From Mesorhizobium sp. SOD10 (GTDB lineage: Bacteria > Pseudomonadota > Alphaproteobacteria > Rhizobiales > Rhizobiaceae), in the NCBI GenBank assembly GCA_000824805.1, contig CCNA01000061.1, positions 147,893-211,892 of the forward strand: a DNA stretch of 64,000 bases. Reading direction: 5' to 3'. A model generated the notes under the pieces. It made no database searches and was not told the DNA's origin. It saw only the letters and a program-made list of their open reading frames with translations. Positions within the stretch are counted from its first letter, which is position 1; each line of letters begins with the position of its first letter. The position numbers were made by a program, and so were the translations under genes. Positions 38,202-47,083 of the stretch are shown here, piece by piece.

Positions 38202-38270
38202 TTTCACAGCCCTTCCCGGCGCTATGGCTGATTTGCGGCCGGCGGGAAAAGAATGCAGGTCACCTGACGC

Positions 38271-40052
38271 ATGGCAGATTTCGTTAGTATTCTGAAAAAG
38301 CAGCTCGATAAGAAGGTGGATCCTTCGTTCGAGGTGCGCCAGCAGATATACGACGGTGCCCGCACGGTGCTGGCGAAGAAGCTGGCGGAGTATTCCCCGC
38401 CGCTTGCGCCCGATGTCGTCAGCAAGCAGACGCGCTCCCTGGAAGATGCCATCTCCAGCGTCGAGCGCGACTATGTCAAACGCGTTCCGGCCGAGGATCC
38501 GCTGGCGGAGCTGGAGCATATCTTCTCCTCCATCGACCGCAACAGGAACCAGCCGAACCATGCCCGCCAGCCGGCGCCGGCGTCTGCATCCGGGCCTGCG
38601 CCTGCCAAGCCGGATCTGTTCAAATCCGAACCATTGAAGCCGGCGGCTCCGCCCGCCAGGACGGAACCGAGCTGGCAAAGCGCGCCGAAGGCGGAGCCCG
38701 CGCCGCAAAGCCCTGCGAAGGCCGAACCTGCCTGGCAGAACACGGCAAAGACCGAGCCAAGCTGGCAGGCCGCGCCGAAGGCGGAGCCTGCCTGGCAGAA
38801 TGCGGCGCCACCGATGCCGTCGCCGCGCGAAGACGATGTGGGCCTGGCGGACGATGCCGACGATGGCGACGTCTTTGCCAATGACGAGCAGCCGGCGGCC
38901 GATACCTTCCAGCGGCTGCGGCCACAGCCGCAGGAGCGCAAGCGCGGCTATGGCGGCTTGATCGCCGCCGTCATCGCGCTGCTGGTGCTGGCGGGCGGCG
39001 GTTACGGCATATGGCTGAACAAGAATGCGTTCGGCTCGCTCTTCGGCCTTGGCGGCGGCAGCAAGACGGTCTCGACCGAGCCGCTGGCGAAGCCGGCTCC
39101 GGCCAAACCGGCCGCCGAGACGGCCGCGGCGCCGGCCCCCTCCGGCGCCAGCGAGCCTGCCGAGACGACCAAGTTCACGCAGCGCCTGACGCCCGATGGC
39201 AAGGAAACCGATCCCGGTCCCGCCGGCGGACAGGCCACGATCGGAGAAGGCGAATCCGTCGCGGCGCTGACGTCGCGGCCGCCGGCCGCGCCGGCAACGG
39301 CGCCGGCGACGACCCCGCCTGCCGCGGCCACGCAAACGCCTGGGGCGCCCGCCGGGGGAACCACGCCGGCTGCGCCGGCGACCGGCGCAGCCAATCAGAC
39401 GCCGCCCGCGGCAGGAACCACACCGCCCGCGGCTGGAGCAACGCCGCCGGCCGCAGGCACGACGCCGCCCACGCCCGCGACGGCCGAAGCGACCGTGCCA
39501 GTCGGGCAGAAGGCGATCTTCTATGAGGAGCGCACCAGCACCCAGCAGGGCACTGCCGAGCCCGGCAGCATCGTCTGGTCGCTGGTGCAGGAATCACCCG
39601 GCGGCGACCTGCCGCCGGAACCGGCGATCCGCGCCGAGGCGACGATTCCCGGCAAGAATATCCAGCTGCGCATGACGATCCGGCGCAACACCGACCAGAC
39701 GCTGCCGGCCAGCCACATCATCGAGATGATCTTCCTGACGCCGGAAGGGTTTGACGGCGGCGGCGTCGACAACATCCTGCGCATTGCCATGAAGAGTTCG
39801 GAGCAGGACGCCGGCAGCCCGCTGATCGGCATCCCGGCCAAGATCGCCGACGGCTTCTTCCTCGTCGCGCTCAACGATACCAAGGCCGACGAGGACGCCA
39901 ATCTGACCCTGCTCAGGGGCCAGGACTGGATCGACGTGCCGGTGGTCTACAAGACCGGACGCCGGGCGCTGCTCACCATGGAAAAGGGCATACCGGGCGA
40001 GAAGGTCTTCGACGAGGCGCTGAAGGCCTGGGCGGCGAAGACGTCGGGGTGA
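38271..40052 (+). CDS. Proline-rich single-span membrane protein of unknown function
   Basis: A 593-residue protein. Residues 1-98 are well ordered and predicted cytoplasmic (VSILKKQLDKKVDPSFEVRQQIYDGARTVLAKKL). Five near-decapeptide repeats of the pattern [TA]EPxxQxxxK fill 131-180. One membrane helix lies at about 227-248 (GYGGLIAAVIALLVLAGGGYGIW). A Pro/Ala/Thr-rich stretch with repeated TPPAAG units (about 340-405) is presumably a periplasmic stalk. A conserved periplasmic domain ends the protein (about 415-590, YEERTSTQQGTAEPGSIVWSLV... LRGQDWIDVPVVYKTGRRALLTMEKGIPGEKVFDEALKAW). I do not recognise a named domain. The layout recalls TolA or TonB: a membrane anchor, a stalk and a globular tip. 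It is an EF-P client candidate. Confidence 0.85.
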   Translation: MADFVSILKKQLDKKVDPSFEVRQQIYDGARTVLAKKLAEYSPPLAPDVVSKQTRSLEDAISSVERDYVKRVPAEDPLAELEHIFSSIDRNRNQPNHARQPAPASASGPAPAKPDLFKSEPLKPAAPPARTEPSWQSAPKAEPAPQSPAKAEPAWQNTAKTEPSWQAAPKAEPAWQNAAPPMPSPREDDVGLADDADDGDVFANDEQPAADTFQRLRPQPQERKRGYGGLIAAVIALLVLAGGGYGIWLNKNAFGSLFGLGGGSKTVSTEPLAKPAPAKPAAETAAAPAPSGASEPAETTKFTQRLTPDGKETDPGPAGGQATIGEGESVAALTSRPPAAPATAPATTPPAAATQTPGAPAGGTTPAAPATGAANQTPPAAGTTPPAAGATPPAAGTTPPTPATAEATVPVGQKAIFYEERTSTQQGTAEPGSIVWSLVQESPGGDLPPEPAIRAEATIPGKNIQLRMTIRRNTDQTLPASHIIEMIFLTPEGFDGGGVDNILRIAMKSSEQDAGSPLIGIPAKIADGFFLVALNDTKADEDANLTLLRGQDWIDVPVVYKTGRRALLTMEKGIPGEKVFDEALKAWAAKTSG

Positions 40053-40078
40053 GGTGAGGCAGTTTAAGCCGCCGCCGC

Positions 40079-40377
40079 TCAGAAGCCCTGAAACAGCATG
40101 TCGAGCGCAGCGACGAGCTCGTCGTGGTGGCTTATGAGATTGGTTCGATTTTCACCGAGTTCGGTCGCAGCCACTGTCGCGATCAGGTGAGTGGCCATCA
40201 CCATCTTCCGCCCGTTGATCTCGAAGACCGGATGCAGCTTGCGCATCGGCGAAGGCGTCTAGGTCAGCGGCAGAGCGGAACGACGACCCTAGTCTTGAAT
40301 TGGTGGAGCAGGTCGGATTGAACGTCGAGCAAATAGCCGCCTTCGATGCCGCTGGCGAAGACATCATAGCGCGCCAT
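40079..40377 (-). pseudogene. ccdB: Inactivated CcdB-type toxin
   Basis: Translating from the ATG at 40377 (overlapping the ccdA stop) gives MARYDVFASGIEGGYLLDVQ and on to KTRVVVPL, a good CcdB start, but a TGA follows at once. A shifted frame then reads MRKLHPVFEINGRKMVMATH and ends DELVAALDMLFQGF, the normal CcdB end. Joining the two needs one frameshift near the CCGCTCTGCCGCTG stretch and read-through of a TAG a few codons later. The length, 299 bases, is one short of a whole number of codons. Both the frame lesion and the nonsense codon argue for a dead gene. Confidence 0.85.
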
Positions 40378-40619
40378 CAGAATTGCCGATGCTCGGCGAG
40401 CGGGATGCCATGCTTGTCGATATAGTCGTTCCAAGCGTCCATCGTCGCGCGGTTTTCAAGCTTCCATAGCCGCGTCTTCTCGGCAGCGACCGCTTCCGCT
40501 ATCCCCGCCTCCGCCGCGCTCGATACATTCACGTTGAGTCGCTTGGCTTCCGCCATGAGCTGAGAATCGATCGACAGATTAGCCGGTTGGCGGACCGCGT
40601 TCGCTGCTATCTTGCGCAT
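40377..40619 (-). CDS. ccdA: CcdA-type antitoxin, apparently orphaned
   Basis: An 80-residue protein. The N-terminal ribbon-helix-helix part (AANAVRQPANLSIDSQLMAEAKRLNVNVSSAAEAGIAEAVA) and the C-terminal toxin-wrapping part (WKLENRATMDAWNDYIDKHGIPLAEHRQF) match CcdA-family antitoxins throughout. It ends ATGA-coupled to the ccdB remnant. With the toxin lost, the antitoxin may persist as an autorepressor or shield the cell against related CcdB toxins. The start at 40619 begins the conserved part; the frame extends upstream without support. Confidence 0.9.
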   Translation of the reverse strand: MRKIAANAVRQPANLSIDSQLMAEAKRLNVNVSSAAEAGIAEAVAAEKTRLWKLENRATMDAWNDYIDKHGIPLAEHRQF

Positions 40620-40635
40620 GACGGCGTCCTCATTA

Positions 40636-40654
40636 TGCGCATATCTTATGCGCA
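40636..40654 (-). promoter_or_regulatory. Palindromic operator upstream of ccdA
   Basis: TGCGCATA (40636-40643) and TATGCGCA (40647-40654) form a perfect eight-base inverted repeat with a three-base centre, 17 bases before the antitoxin start. It overlaps AT-rich promoter-like bases and is the likely CcdA binding site. Confidence 0.7.
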
Positions 40655-40681
40655 CGTGCCGCCTTTGCAACGAAGACGGTA

Positions 40682-42496
40682 CTACCCCTCCATCTCCTCC
40701 CGCAGCATCTCCAGTTCCAGCCACTCTTCCTCGAGCGCGGCGAGCGTCGTGCGCTCCTTGTCGAGCGCGGCGATGGTCTTCTGGAAGGAGACCGGGTCTC
40801 GCTCGTAGAAGAACGGGTCGGCGATGTTGTTCTCCAGCCGCGAAATCGAGGCTGTCACCGCCTCGATCTTCTTGGGCAGGGAATCCAGCGCGAATTTCTG
40901 CTTGAACGAGAGCTTTTTCGCGGGAGCCTTCGGCGCTGCCTGTTCGGCCTTCGGCGCGGCCTCGGCGGCCTCGGCCTTCGGCCTCGCCTTGCGATCTTCC
41001 AGTCTGGAACCGCCGCGCTGCGCCAGCATGTCGGAATAGCCGCCGGCATATTCGATCCAGCGGCCGTTGCCCTCCGGCGCGATCACGCTGGTGACGGTAC
41101 GGTCGAGAAAGTCGCGGTCGTGGCTGACCAGGATCACGGTTCCGGCAAAGCCCGCGACCAGCTCCTGCAGCAGCTCCAGCGTCTCCATGTCGAGATCGTT
41201 GGTCGGCTCGTCGAGCACCAGCAAATTCGCCGGCCGCGCCAGCACGCGGGCCAGCAGCAGCCGCGCGCGCTCGCCGCCGGACAGCTCGCGCACCGGCGTG
41301 CGCGCCTGCTCAGGCTTGAACAGGAAATCCTTCATGTAGGAGACGACGTGGCGCTGCTCGCCATTGACGAGCAGGTTCTCGCCGCGGCCGTCGGTGAGGT
41401 AATGCGCCAGCGTCTCCTGCGGGTGGACGGCCTCGCGCTTCTGGTCGAGCGTGGCGATCTCAAGATTGACGCCGAGCCGCACGGCGCCTGCATCCGGCGC
41501 CAACTCGCCGGTCAGCATCTTCAACAATGTCGTCTTGCCGGCGCCGTTGGGCCCGACCAGGCCGACACGGTCGCCGCGCTGGATGCGGGTCGAGAAGCCC
41601 TTGACCACGGTGAGATCGCCAAAACTCTTGTCGATGCCCTTGGCCTCGATCACCAGCTTGCCGGATTCGACGGCGTCGCTTGCCACCATGGTGGCGGTGC
41701 CCTCGGCACCGCGGTGGCTGCGGAAACGCTGGCGCATGGCCTGCAATTCGCCGAGGCGGCGCATGTTGCGCTTGCGCCTGGCGGTCACGCCATAGCGCAG
41801 CCAATGCTCCTCGCGCACGATCTGGCGGCCGAGCTTGTGCTGTTCACGCTCTTCTTCTTCCAGCACCTGGTCGCGCCATTCCTCGAAATGGGCAAACCCC
41901 TTGTCCAGCCGCCGCGTCTGGCCGCGATCGAGCCAGACCGTGGCGCGCGAGACGCGCTCGAGAAAGCGGCGGTCGTGCGAGATCAGGATCACCGCCGACG
42001 AGGTGCGGGCAAGCTCTTCTTCCAGCCACTCAATCACCGAAAGATCGAGATGATTGGTCGGCTCGTCGAGCAAAAGGATGTCGGGCTCGGGCGCCATGAC
42101 GCGGGCAAGAGCGGCGCGCCGTGCCTCGCCGCCGGAAAGGTCGTTCGGTCGTTCCTCACCGGTGAGGCCGAGATGTTCCATCAGATAGGTGGCGCGATGC
42201 GGATCGTCGGCCGGGCCGAGACCTGCCTCGACATAGGCGCGCACGCTGGCGAAGCCGTCCATGTCCGGCATCTGCGGCAGATAGCGGACCGTGGCCGAGG
42301 GCTGACGGAAGACCTCGCCGTCCTGCGGCTCGATCATCCCGGCGGCGATCTTGAGCAGCGTCGACTTGCCCGAGCCGTTGCGGCCGACCAGCGCGATCTT
42401 CTCGCCGGCTGATGCGCTGAGCGCCGCGCCGTCGAGCAGCGGCGTGCCGCCGAAGGTCAATTTAATGCCGTCGAGATTGAGGAGTGGCGGCGCCAT
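40682..42496 (-). CDS. ABC-F family ATPase (Uup-like)
   Basis: A 604-residue cytosolic protein with two ABC domains and no membrane part. The first has Walker A GRNGSGKST, signature LSGGEARR and LLLDEPTNHLD; the second has GPNGAGKTT, LSGGERARLLLARV and LVLDEPTNDLD. A linker rich in Glu/Arg lies between them, and an Ala/Lys-rich plus coiled-coil tail (about 520-600) ends it, as in the Uup branch. ABC-F proteins act on ribosomes to relieve stalling, or in Uup's case also affect DNA recombination events. The start at 42496 begins MAPPLLNLDGIKL; thiamine pyrophosphokinase ends one base upstream, so the two are co-transcribed. Confidence 0.93.
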   Translation of the reverse strand: MAPPLLNLDGIKLTFGGTPLLDGAALSASAGEKIALVGRNGSGKSTLLKIAAGMIEPQDGEVFRQPSATVRYLPQMPDMDGFASVRAYVEAGLGPADDPHRATYLMEHLGLTGEERPNDLSGGEARRAALARVMAPEPDILLLDEPTNHLDLSVIEWLEEELARTSSAVILISHDRRFLERVSRATVWLDRGQTRRLDKGFAHFEEWRDQVLEEEEREQHKLGRQIVREEHWLRYGVTARRKRNMRRLGELQAMRQRFRSHRGAEGTATMVASDAVESGKLVIEAKGIDKSFGDLTVVKGFSTRIQRGDRVGLVGPNGAGKTTLLKMLTGELAPDAGAVRLGVNLEIATLDQKREAVHPQETLAHYLTDGRGENLLVNGEQRHVVSYMKDFLFKPEQARTPVRELSGGERARLLLARVLARPANLLVLDEPTNDLDMETLELLQELVAGFAGTVILVSHDRDFLDRTVTSVIAPEGNGRWIEYAGGYSDMLAQRGGSRLEDRKARPKAEAAEAAPKAEQAAPKAPAKKLSFKQKFALDSLPKKIEAVTASISRLENNIADPFFYERDPVSFQKTIAALDKERTTLAALEEEWLELEMLREEMEG

Positions 42497-42497
42497 A

Positions 42498-43142
42498 TCA
42501 GCTTTCTGGAAGAGGATAGGGGTGGGCCAGCAGCAGCGCCCGGCCGCGCTCCAGCGCGATGCCAAGCTGCCCTTTGACCTCGTTTGATATAGTGAGCGAG
42601 GAGCCGAACGCCACCTCGACGCGGTCGAGCGGCCATTTGGCGCCGGTGACCGTCAGCCCGGCGAGCTCGGAGAAGCCGAGCACCGAAAACAAGGTGCCGT
42701 CAGCATAGTCGAAGGCCGCGCTGCCCGGCAAAACGGGTATGCCTTCCTGCGCGCCGCTCGTCAGGAGCACGGTGGTGCCCGCCTCGGCCAGCCGCATGGC
42801 GAGCGCCAGATGCAGGAAGGCGTGGTCGGCGCGCTTGCCGCCAAAGGCTCCGGCCAACAGGAGGCTGGTCGCGCCGCGCTGAAGCGCTTCCGCTATGGCG
42901 AGCTCTCCGTCGGTCATGTCCTTTTCGGTCGGGAAGATCTTTCGCGGAACGGCGGCCAGATCTACGGGCAGGTTCGCCGGCACCGAGTCGAAATCGCCGA
43001 CCCAGAGTTCCGGCACCAGGCCGAGCATGCGGGCATGGCCGATGCCGGCATCGGCGGCGATGACACGCGAATCCTCGATCTGGCGTTCGAGCCGGGGCGT
43101 GCGAATGAGCTCGCCGCCAAGCAGAATGGTGAATGTGCCCAT
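42498..43142 (-). CDS. Thiamine pyrophosphokinase
   Basis: A 214-residue enzyme that makes thiamine diphosphate from thiamine and ATP. Catalytic parts are VIAADAGIGHARMLGLVPELWVGDFDS (with the AADAG and GDFDS acid residues) and FPTEKDMTDGELAI (the EKDxTD motif). The C-terminal sandwich domain contains FSVLGFSELAGLTVTGAKWPL and LTISNEVKG. It lies back to back with the riboswitch-controlled thiBPQ operon, so imported thiamine would be activated by the neighbouring gene product. The gene itself lacks an obvious TPP riboswitch on its own strand. Confidence 0.92.
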   Translation of the reverse strand: MGTFTILLGGELIRTPRLERQIEDSRVIAADAGIGHARMLGLVPELWVGDFDSVPANLPVDLAAVPRKIFPTEKDMTDGELAIAEALQRGATSLLLAGAFGGKRADHAFLHLALAMRLAEAGTTVLLTSGAQEGIPVLPGSAAFDYADGTLFSVLGFSELAGLTVTGAKWPLDRVEVAFGSSLTISNEVKGQLGIALERGRALLLAHPYPLPES

Positions 43143-43283
43143 GGGCGTCGCCCTTACCAGCCCACCGGGCGAAACGGAAGTCGGATGCAGTGCGCTTCGG
43201 GCCCGCGTCCTGCCTCAGAACATTAGCTGCCCGGCAAACTTCCGCTTGCGCGGCGCTTCGGCCGCGCTTATCTCTCGAAGCGC

Positions 43284-43376
43284 TCTAACGGGGTGCCGGA
43301 CGTGATCCGGCTGAGAGGCAATCGAGCCAACCCGCTGAACCTGATCCGGTTTGTACCGGCGGAGGGATTAGACGTT
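43284..43376 (+). ncRNA. TPP riboswitch (THI element)
   Basis: All conserved blocks of the thiamine-diphosphate aptamer are readable in order: GGGGTGCC (from 43290), GGCTGAGA, the long ACCCGCTGAACCTGATCCGG block that holds the TPP sensor helix, and ACCGGCGGAGGGA (to about 43369). It lies about 50 bases before thiB. TPP binding should lower thiBPQ expression; no clear terminator hairpin is seen, so control of translation through the thiB ribosome site (AAGGAGGCG) is more likely. Confidence 0.97.
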
Positions 43377-43427
43377 TCGGACCATCCGGCGCCTCAATTC
43401 CTTGTCACTCGAACGAAGGAGGCGCCG

Positions 43428-44438
43428 ATGCGCGCAATGCTGTCCAATCTCATTCTTGCAACCGGTCTTTTATCGCTCCTGGCCGGCGTCGCGCCTGCCG
43501 AGGCAAAGGACAAGCTCACCATCTACACCTATGAGAGCTTCACCGCCGATTGGGGTCCGGGACCGGCGGTGAAGAAGGAATTCGAGGCCGAATGCGGCTG
43601 CGATCTCGAATTCGTCTCGGTGGCCGACGGCGTGGCGCTGCTCAACCGCGTCAAGCTGGAGGGCGCCGGCACCAAGGCCGATATCGTGCTTGGCCTCGAC
43701 ACCAATCTCACCGCCGATGCCAAGGCGAGCGGCCTGTTCGCGCCGCATGGCGAAGTCTCGGGCATCAACGTGCCGGGCGGCTGGAGCGACGACACTTTCG
43801 TGCCTTTCGACTATGGCTATTTCGCCGTGGTCTATGACACGCAGAAGCTGAAGACGCCGCCGAAGAGCCTGAAGGATCTGGTCGAGGGTGCCGGAACCGA
43901 CAAGATCGTCATCCAGGATCCGCGCACCTCGACGCCCGGCCTCGGCCTGCTCCTGTGGGTGAAGTCTATCTATGGCGACAACGCGTCGGAAGCCTGGGCC
44001 AAGCTCAAGTCGAAAGTCCTGACGGTGACGCCGGGCTGGAGCGAGGCCTATGGCCTGTTCACCAAGGGCGAGGCGCCGATGGTGCTCTCCTACACCACCT
44101 CGCCGGCCTACCACATGGTGGCCGAGAACACCGAGCGCTATCAGGCGGCCTCTTTCGAGGAGGGCGAATACCTGCAGATCGAGGTTGCCGGCATCACAAC
44201 GACCGGCGCGAAGAACCCGCTGGCACAGAAGTTCATCGCCTTCATGACCGGGCCGAAGTTCCAGGACGTCATTCCAGAGACCAACTGGATGTTCCCGGCC
44301 GGAAAAACCGACAAGCCGCTCAACCCGGCCTTCGACAAACTGGTGAAGCCGACCAAGACCTTGCTGTTCAGCCCACAGGAAGTCGCGGCCAACCGCAAGG
44401 CCTGGGTGGATGAGTGGCTGGCGGTGATGAGCAAGTAG
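43428..44438 (+). CDS. thiB: Thiamine ABC transporter substrate-binding protein ThiB
   Basis: A 336-residue periplasmic protein. The signal peptide ends near VAPAEAKDKL. The mature part begins LTIYTYESFTADWGPGPAVKKEFE, as in ThiB, with later family phrases ADIVLGLDTNLTADAKASG, FVPFDYGYFAVVYDTQ, VIQDPRTSTPGLGLL, PMVLSYTTSPAYHM and TNWMFPAG. It captures thiamine or TPP and passes it to ThiP. AAGGAGG seven bases before the ATG supports the start. The riboswitch just upstream confirms its role. Confidence 0.97.
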   Translation: MRAMLSNLILATGLLSLLAGVAPAEAKDKLTIYTYESFTADWGPGPAVKKEFEAECGCDLEFVSVADGVALLNRVKLEGAGTKADIVLGLDTNLTADAKASGLFAPHGEVSGINVPGGWSDDTFVPFDYGYFAVVYDTQKLKTPPKSLKDLVEGAGTDKIVIQDPRTSTPGLGLLLWVKSIYGDNASEAWAKLKSKVLTVTPGWSEAYGLFTKGEAPMVLSYTTSPAYHMVAENTERYQAASFEEGEYLQIEVAGITTTGAKNPLAQKFIAFMTGPKFQDVIPETNWMFPAGKTDKPLNPAFDKLVKPTKTLLFSPQEVAANRKAWVDEWLAVMSK

Positions 44439-44479
44439 CTGGTCTTGGTTATTATCCTTCCAAGATGATTGCTCTACGG

Positions 44480-44638
44480 CGCCCCCCTTTGTCCTGCCGG
44501 ACATCTCCCCCTCAAGGGGGGAGATCGGCTGTCATCTCGACTTTCGCCATTCTCCAACGCCGCAGGACTGAGCGGGGCGCCAAAGCTGCCAATCTCCCCC
44601 CTAGAGTGGGAAATGTCCGGCAGGACAGAGAGGGGCGC
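44480..44638. repeat. MITE-like inverted-repeat element inside the thiBPQ operon
   Basis: Long imperfect inverted arms of about 50 bases lie at 44480-44529 and 44588-44638. They share GCCCC(C)CT, TGTCCTGCCGGACAT and CTCCCCCC blocks. The whole is about 159 bases, with a short unpaired middle and no reading frame. It lies between thiB and thiP and would form a stable hairpin in the message, which could lower expression of thiPQ relative to thiB. The size and symmetry suggest a non-autonomous mobile or expanding element; the mobilising enzyme is not here. Confidence 0.75.
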
Positions 44639-44681
44639 GAAGGAACGCGGCGTTCGCTAGGTCGAACCCAAATGGTGCTGC

Positions 44682-46295
44682 GTGCAGCCGCGCGCTGACT
44701 CCCGCGTCACCGCCGGCGTCTTCGCCCTTGCGGCCATCGCGCTGCTCATCGGCGGTGCCTTCGCCGGCCTTGCCGTCGAAGGCGCGCATGATCTTTCCGG
44801 TGCTGCCGCCGCTTTCGACGGCTACCTCCTGCGCGTCGCCCGCTTCACGCTGTGGCAGGCGGCTCTCTCGACGCTGCTGTCGGTCGCCCCCGCCCTGCTC
44901 GTCGCGCGCGCTTTGTCGAGGCACCCTGCCTTTCCGGGCCGCGCCCTGATCCTGCAATTGTTCACCTTGCCCCTGGCGTTGCCGGCGATCGTCGCCGCGC
45001 TCGGCGTCTTGGCGCTCTACGGTCGCGCCGGATATTTTGCCGGCGTTTTCGCCGGGCTTGGCGGCGGCGAATGGCCGGGGATCTACGGCCTCTCCGGCAT
45101 CCTGGTCGCGCATGTTTTCTTCAACCTGCCTTTGGCGGCGCGCCTCTTCCTCGAGGCGCTGGGCACCGTTCCCGCCGACCAGTGGCGACTGGCGAGCCAG
45201 CTCGGCATGGGCGCCCGGCCAGCCTTCCGGCTGATCGAATGGCCGGTGCTGCGCGCCGCCTTGCCGGGAATTGCCGGGCTGGTCTTCATGCTCTGCATCA
45301 CTTCCTTCACCATCGTGCTGACGCTGGGCGGCGGTCCGGCCGCGACGACGCTGGAGGTCGCCATCTACCAGGCGCTGCGCTTCGATTTCGATCCCGCGCG
45401 CGCCGTGGTGCTGACGCTGCTGCAGATCGCGCTGACCTTCATCGTGGTCGTCGCCCTCATGCGGCTCGGGGCCAACACGGTCGGCGACGCCAATCTGCCG
45501 GTCACGCCGCGCCGCTACCTTTCGGCGGGTCGGCTCGAAAGCGTGCTCAACGCTGGCCTTATTGCGCTTGCCCTGCTGTTCGTCGCCGGACCGATGGCGG
45601 CGACGGTGTTCTCTGGCCTGGAGGCCAATCTCGGCCGGCTGGCGGGTGAAGAGGCGGTCCGCCGCGCGACGCTCACCAGCGCCAGCCTTGCTTTCCTCGC
45701 GGCGCTGCTCAGCGTGACGCTGTCGCTGGCGTTGATTGCGGCGCGGCGCGCGCTCGCCCTGCGGCGCCGCTCGGGGAGCACCATGTCGGTGCTCGAACAT
45801 GCTGCGGACACGGGCGCCGGCTTCGTGCTTGTCGTGCCGCCGATCGTGCTTGGCGCCGGCTGGTTCCTGGCGCTCCGTAACCTCACCGATGTCTTCGCCG
45901 TCGCGCCGGTCATGGTCGTCGCCGTCAACGCGGTGATGGCGATGCCCTTCGCCATCCGTGCCATCCGCCCGGCCTATGACGCGGCGAGCGAGCGCCATGA
46001 GCGGCTTTGCCTTGCGCTCGGCATTTCCGGCTGGAGCCGCCTCAGCCTGATCGACTGGCCATCATTGAGGCGGCCCCTGGCCACCGGTTTCGCCTTCGCC
46101 ATGGCGCTGTCGCTCGGCGATCTCGGCGTGATCGCGCTGTTCGGCAGCGATTCCGTGCAGACCTTGCCCTATCTGCTTTTGGCGCGCATGGGCAGCTATC
46201 GGACCGCCGACGCCGCGGGACTTGCCTTGCTGCTCGGCCTGGTCTGCTTGATGCTGGTGGTCGTTGCCGACTGGCTGGGGCGGGAAGGAAAGTGA
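44682..46295 (+). CDS. thiP: Thiamine ABC transporter permease ThiP
   Basis: A 537-residue membrane protein with about twelve helices formed from two fused permease halves. Each half has an EAA-type loop: FLEALGTVPADQWRLASQLGMGARPAFRLIEWPVLR in the first, and ERHERLCLALGISGWSRLSLIDWPSLRRPL in the second. These contact ThiQ. A GTG start at 44682 is used because the nearest ATG at 44672 is out of frame and soon stops. The unusual gap after thiB is filled by a repeat element. The stop overlaps the thiQ ATG (TGATG). Confidence 0.94.
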   Translation: MQPRADSRVTAGVFALAAIALLIGGAFAGLAVEGAHDLSGAAAAFDGYLLRVARFTLWQAALSTLLSVAPALLVARALSRHPAFPGRALILQLFTLPLALPAIVAALGVLALYGRAGYFAGVFAGLGGGEWPGIYGLSGILVAHVFFNLPLAARLFLEALGTVPADQWRLASQLGMGARPAFRLIEWPVLRAALPGIAGLVFMLCITSFTIVLTLGGGPAATTLEVAIYQALRFDFDPARAVVLTLLQIALTFIVVVALMRLGANTVGDANLPVTPRRYLSAGRLESVLNAGLIALALLFVAGPMAATVFSGLEANLGRLAGEEAVRRATLTSASLAFLAALLSVTLSLALIAARRALALRRRSGSTMSVLEHAADTGAGFVLVVPPIVLGAGWFLALRNLTDVFAVAPVMVVAVNAVMAMPFAIRAIRPAYDAASERHERLCLALGISGWSRLSLIDWPSLRRPLATGFAFAMALSLGDLGVIALFGSDSVQTLPYLLLARMGSYRTADAAGLALLLGLVCLMLVVVADWLGREGK

Positions 46296-47083
46296 TGACG
46301 AGGACCATCGACGGCACCGCGGCGCAAAAGGGCCTCACGGTCGCGCTGGATGGCGTCTCGTTCAGCTATGGCGAGTCTTCCTTCCGCTTCGATGCCGAAT
46401 TCGCGGCCGGCAGGATCGCCGCCATTATGGGGCCGAGCGGTTCCGGCAAGTCGACGCTGCTCAATCTGATAGCCGGCTTCGAAACGCCCGATACAGGCAA
46501 GGTGCTGATCGGCGGCACCGATGTCGGCAACGTGAGCCCTTCGGCGCGACCGGTGTCGATGGTGTTCCAGGAAAACAATTTGTTCGCGCATCTTTCCGTC
46601 GAAGCCAATGTCGGGCTCGGCCGCTCGCCGTCGCTGAGGCTCGGCGACGCCGACCGCATTGCCGTCGCCGAGGCGCTTGCGCGTGTCGGCCTGACCGGTA
46701 AGGAAAAGCGGCTGCCGCGCGAGCTCTCCGGGGGCGAGCGGCAGCGCGTGGCACTGGCGAGGGTGCTGCTGCGCGACCGGCCGGTGCTGCTGCTCGATGA
46801 GCCCTTTGCATCGCTCGGCCCGGCGCTGCGCGAGGACATGCTCGACCTCGTCGCCGGCATCCATGCCGAGCGCGAAATGACGGTGCTGTTCGTCACGCAT
46901 CAGCCGGAAGATGCGCGCCGCATCGGCCAGGACGTGGCCTTTCTCGACGAAGGCACGATCGCGGCGACCGGGCCGGCCGACGATTTCTTCGACCGGTCTG
47001 GACCGGATGCCTTCAGGCGCTATATCGGCGATCGAGGCGGCACCGTTGCCGGATCACAACATATTGCCCGGAAGCCGACATAA
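46295..47083 (+). CDS. thiQ: Thiamine ABC transporter ATPase ThiQ
   Basis: A 262-residue ATP-binding subunit. Walker A GPSGSGKST, the Q-loop in SMVFQENNLFAH, signature LSGGERQRVALARVLLR, Walker B VLLLDEPFASLG and the switch histidine in VTHQPEDARR are all intact. The C-terminal extension after about residue 225 is short and variable. Translation is coupled to thiP by the TGATG overlap; longer frames reaching back to 46007 shadow thiP. Confidence 0.96.
   Translation: MTRTIDGTAAQKGLTVALDGVSFSYGESSFRFDAEFAAGRIAAIMGPSGSGKSTLLNLIAGFETPDTGKVLIGGTDVGNVSPSARPVSMVFQENNLFAHLSVEANVGLGRSPSLRLGDADRIAVAEALARVGLTGKEKRLPRELSGGERQRVALARVLLRDRPVLLLDEPFASLGPALREDMLDLVAGIHAEREMTVLFVTHQPEDARRIGQDVAFLDEGTIAATGPADDFFDRSGPDAFRRYIGDRGGTVAGSQHIARKPT

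Noticed and set aside
40152..40367. A 71-codon minus-strand frame as a separate gene
   Set aside because: It is one of the wrong frames of the broken ccdB; the CcdB match runs in the two other frames.
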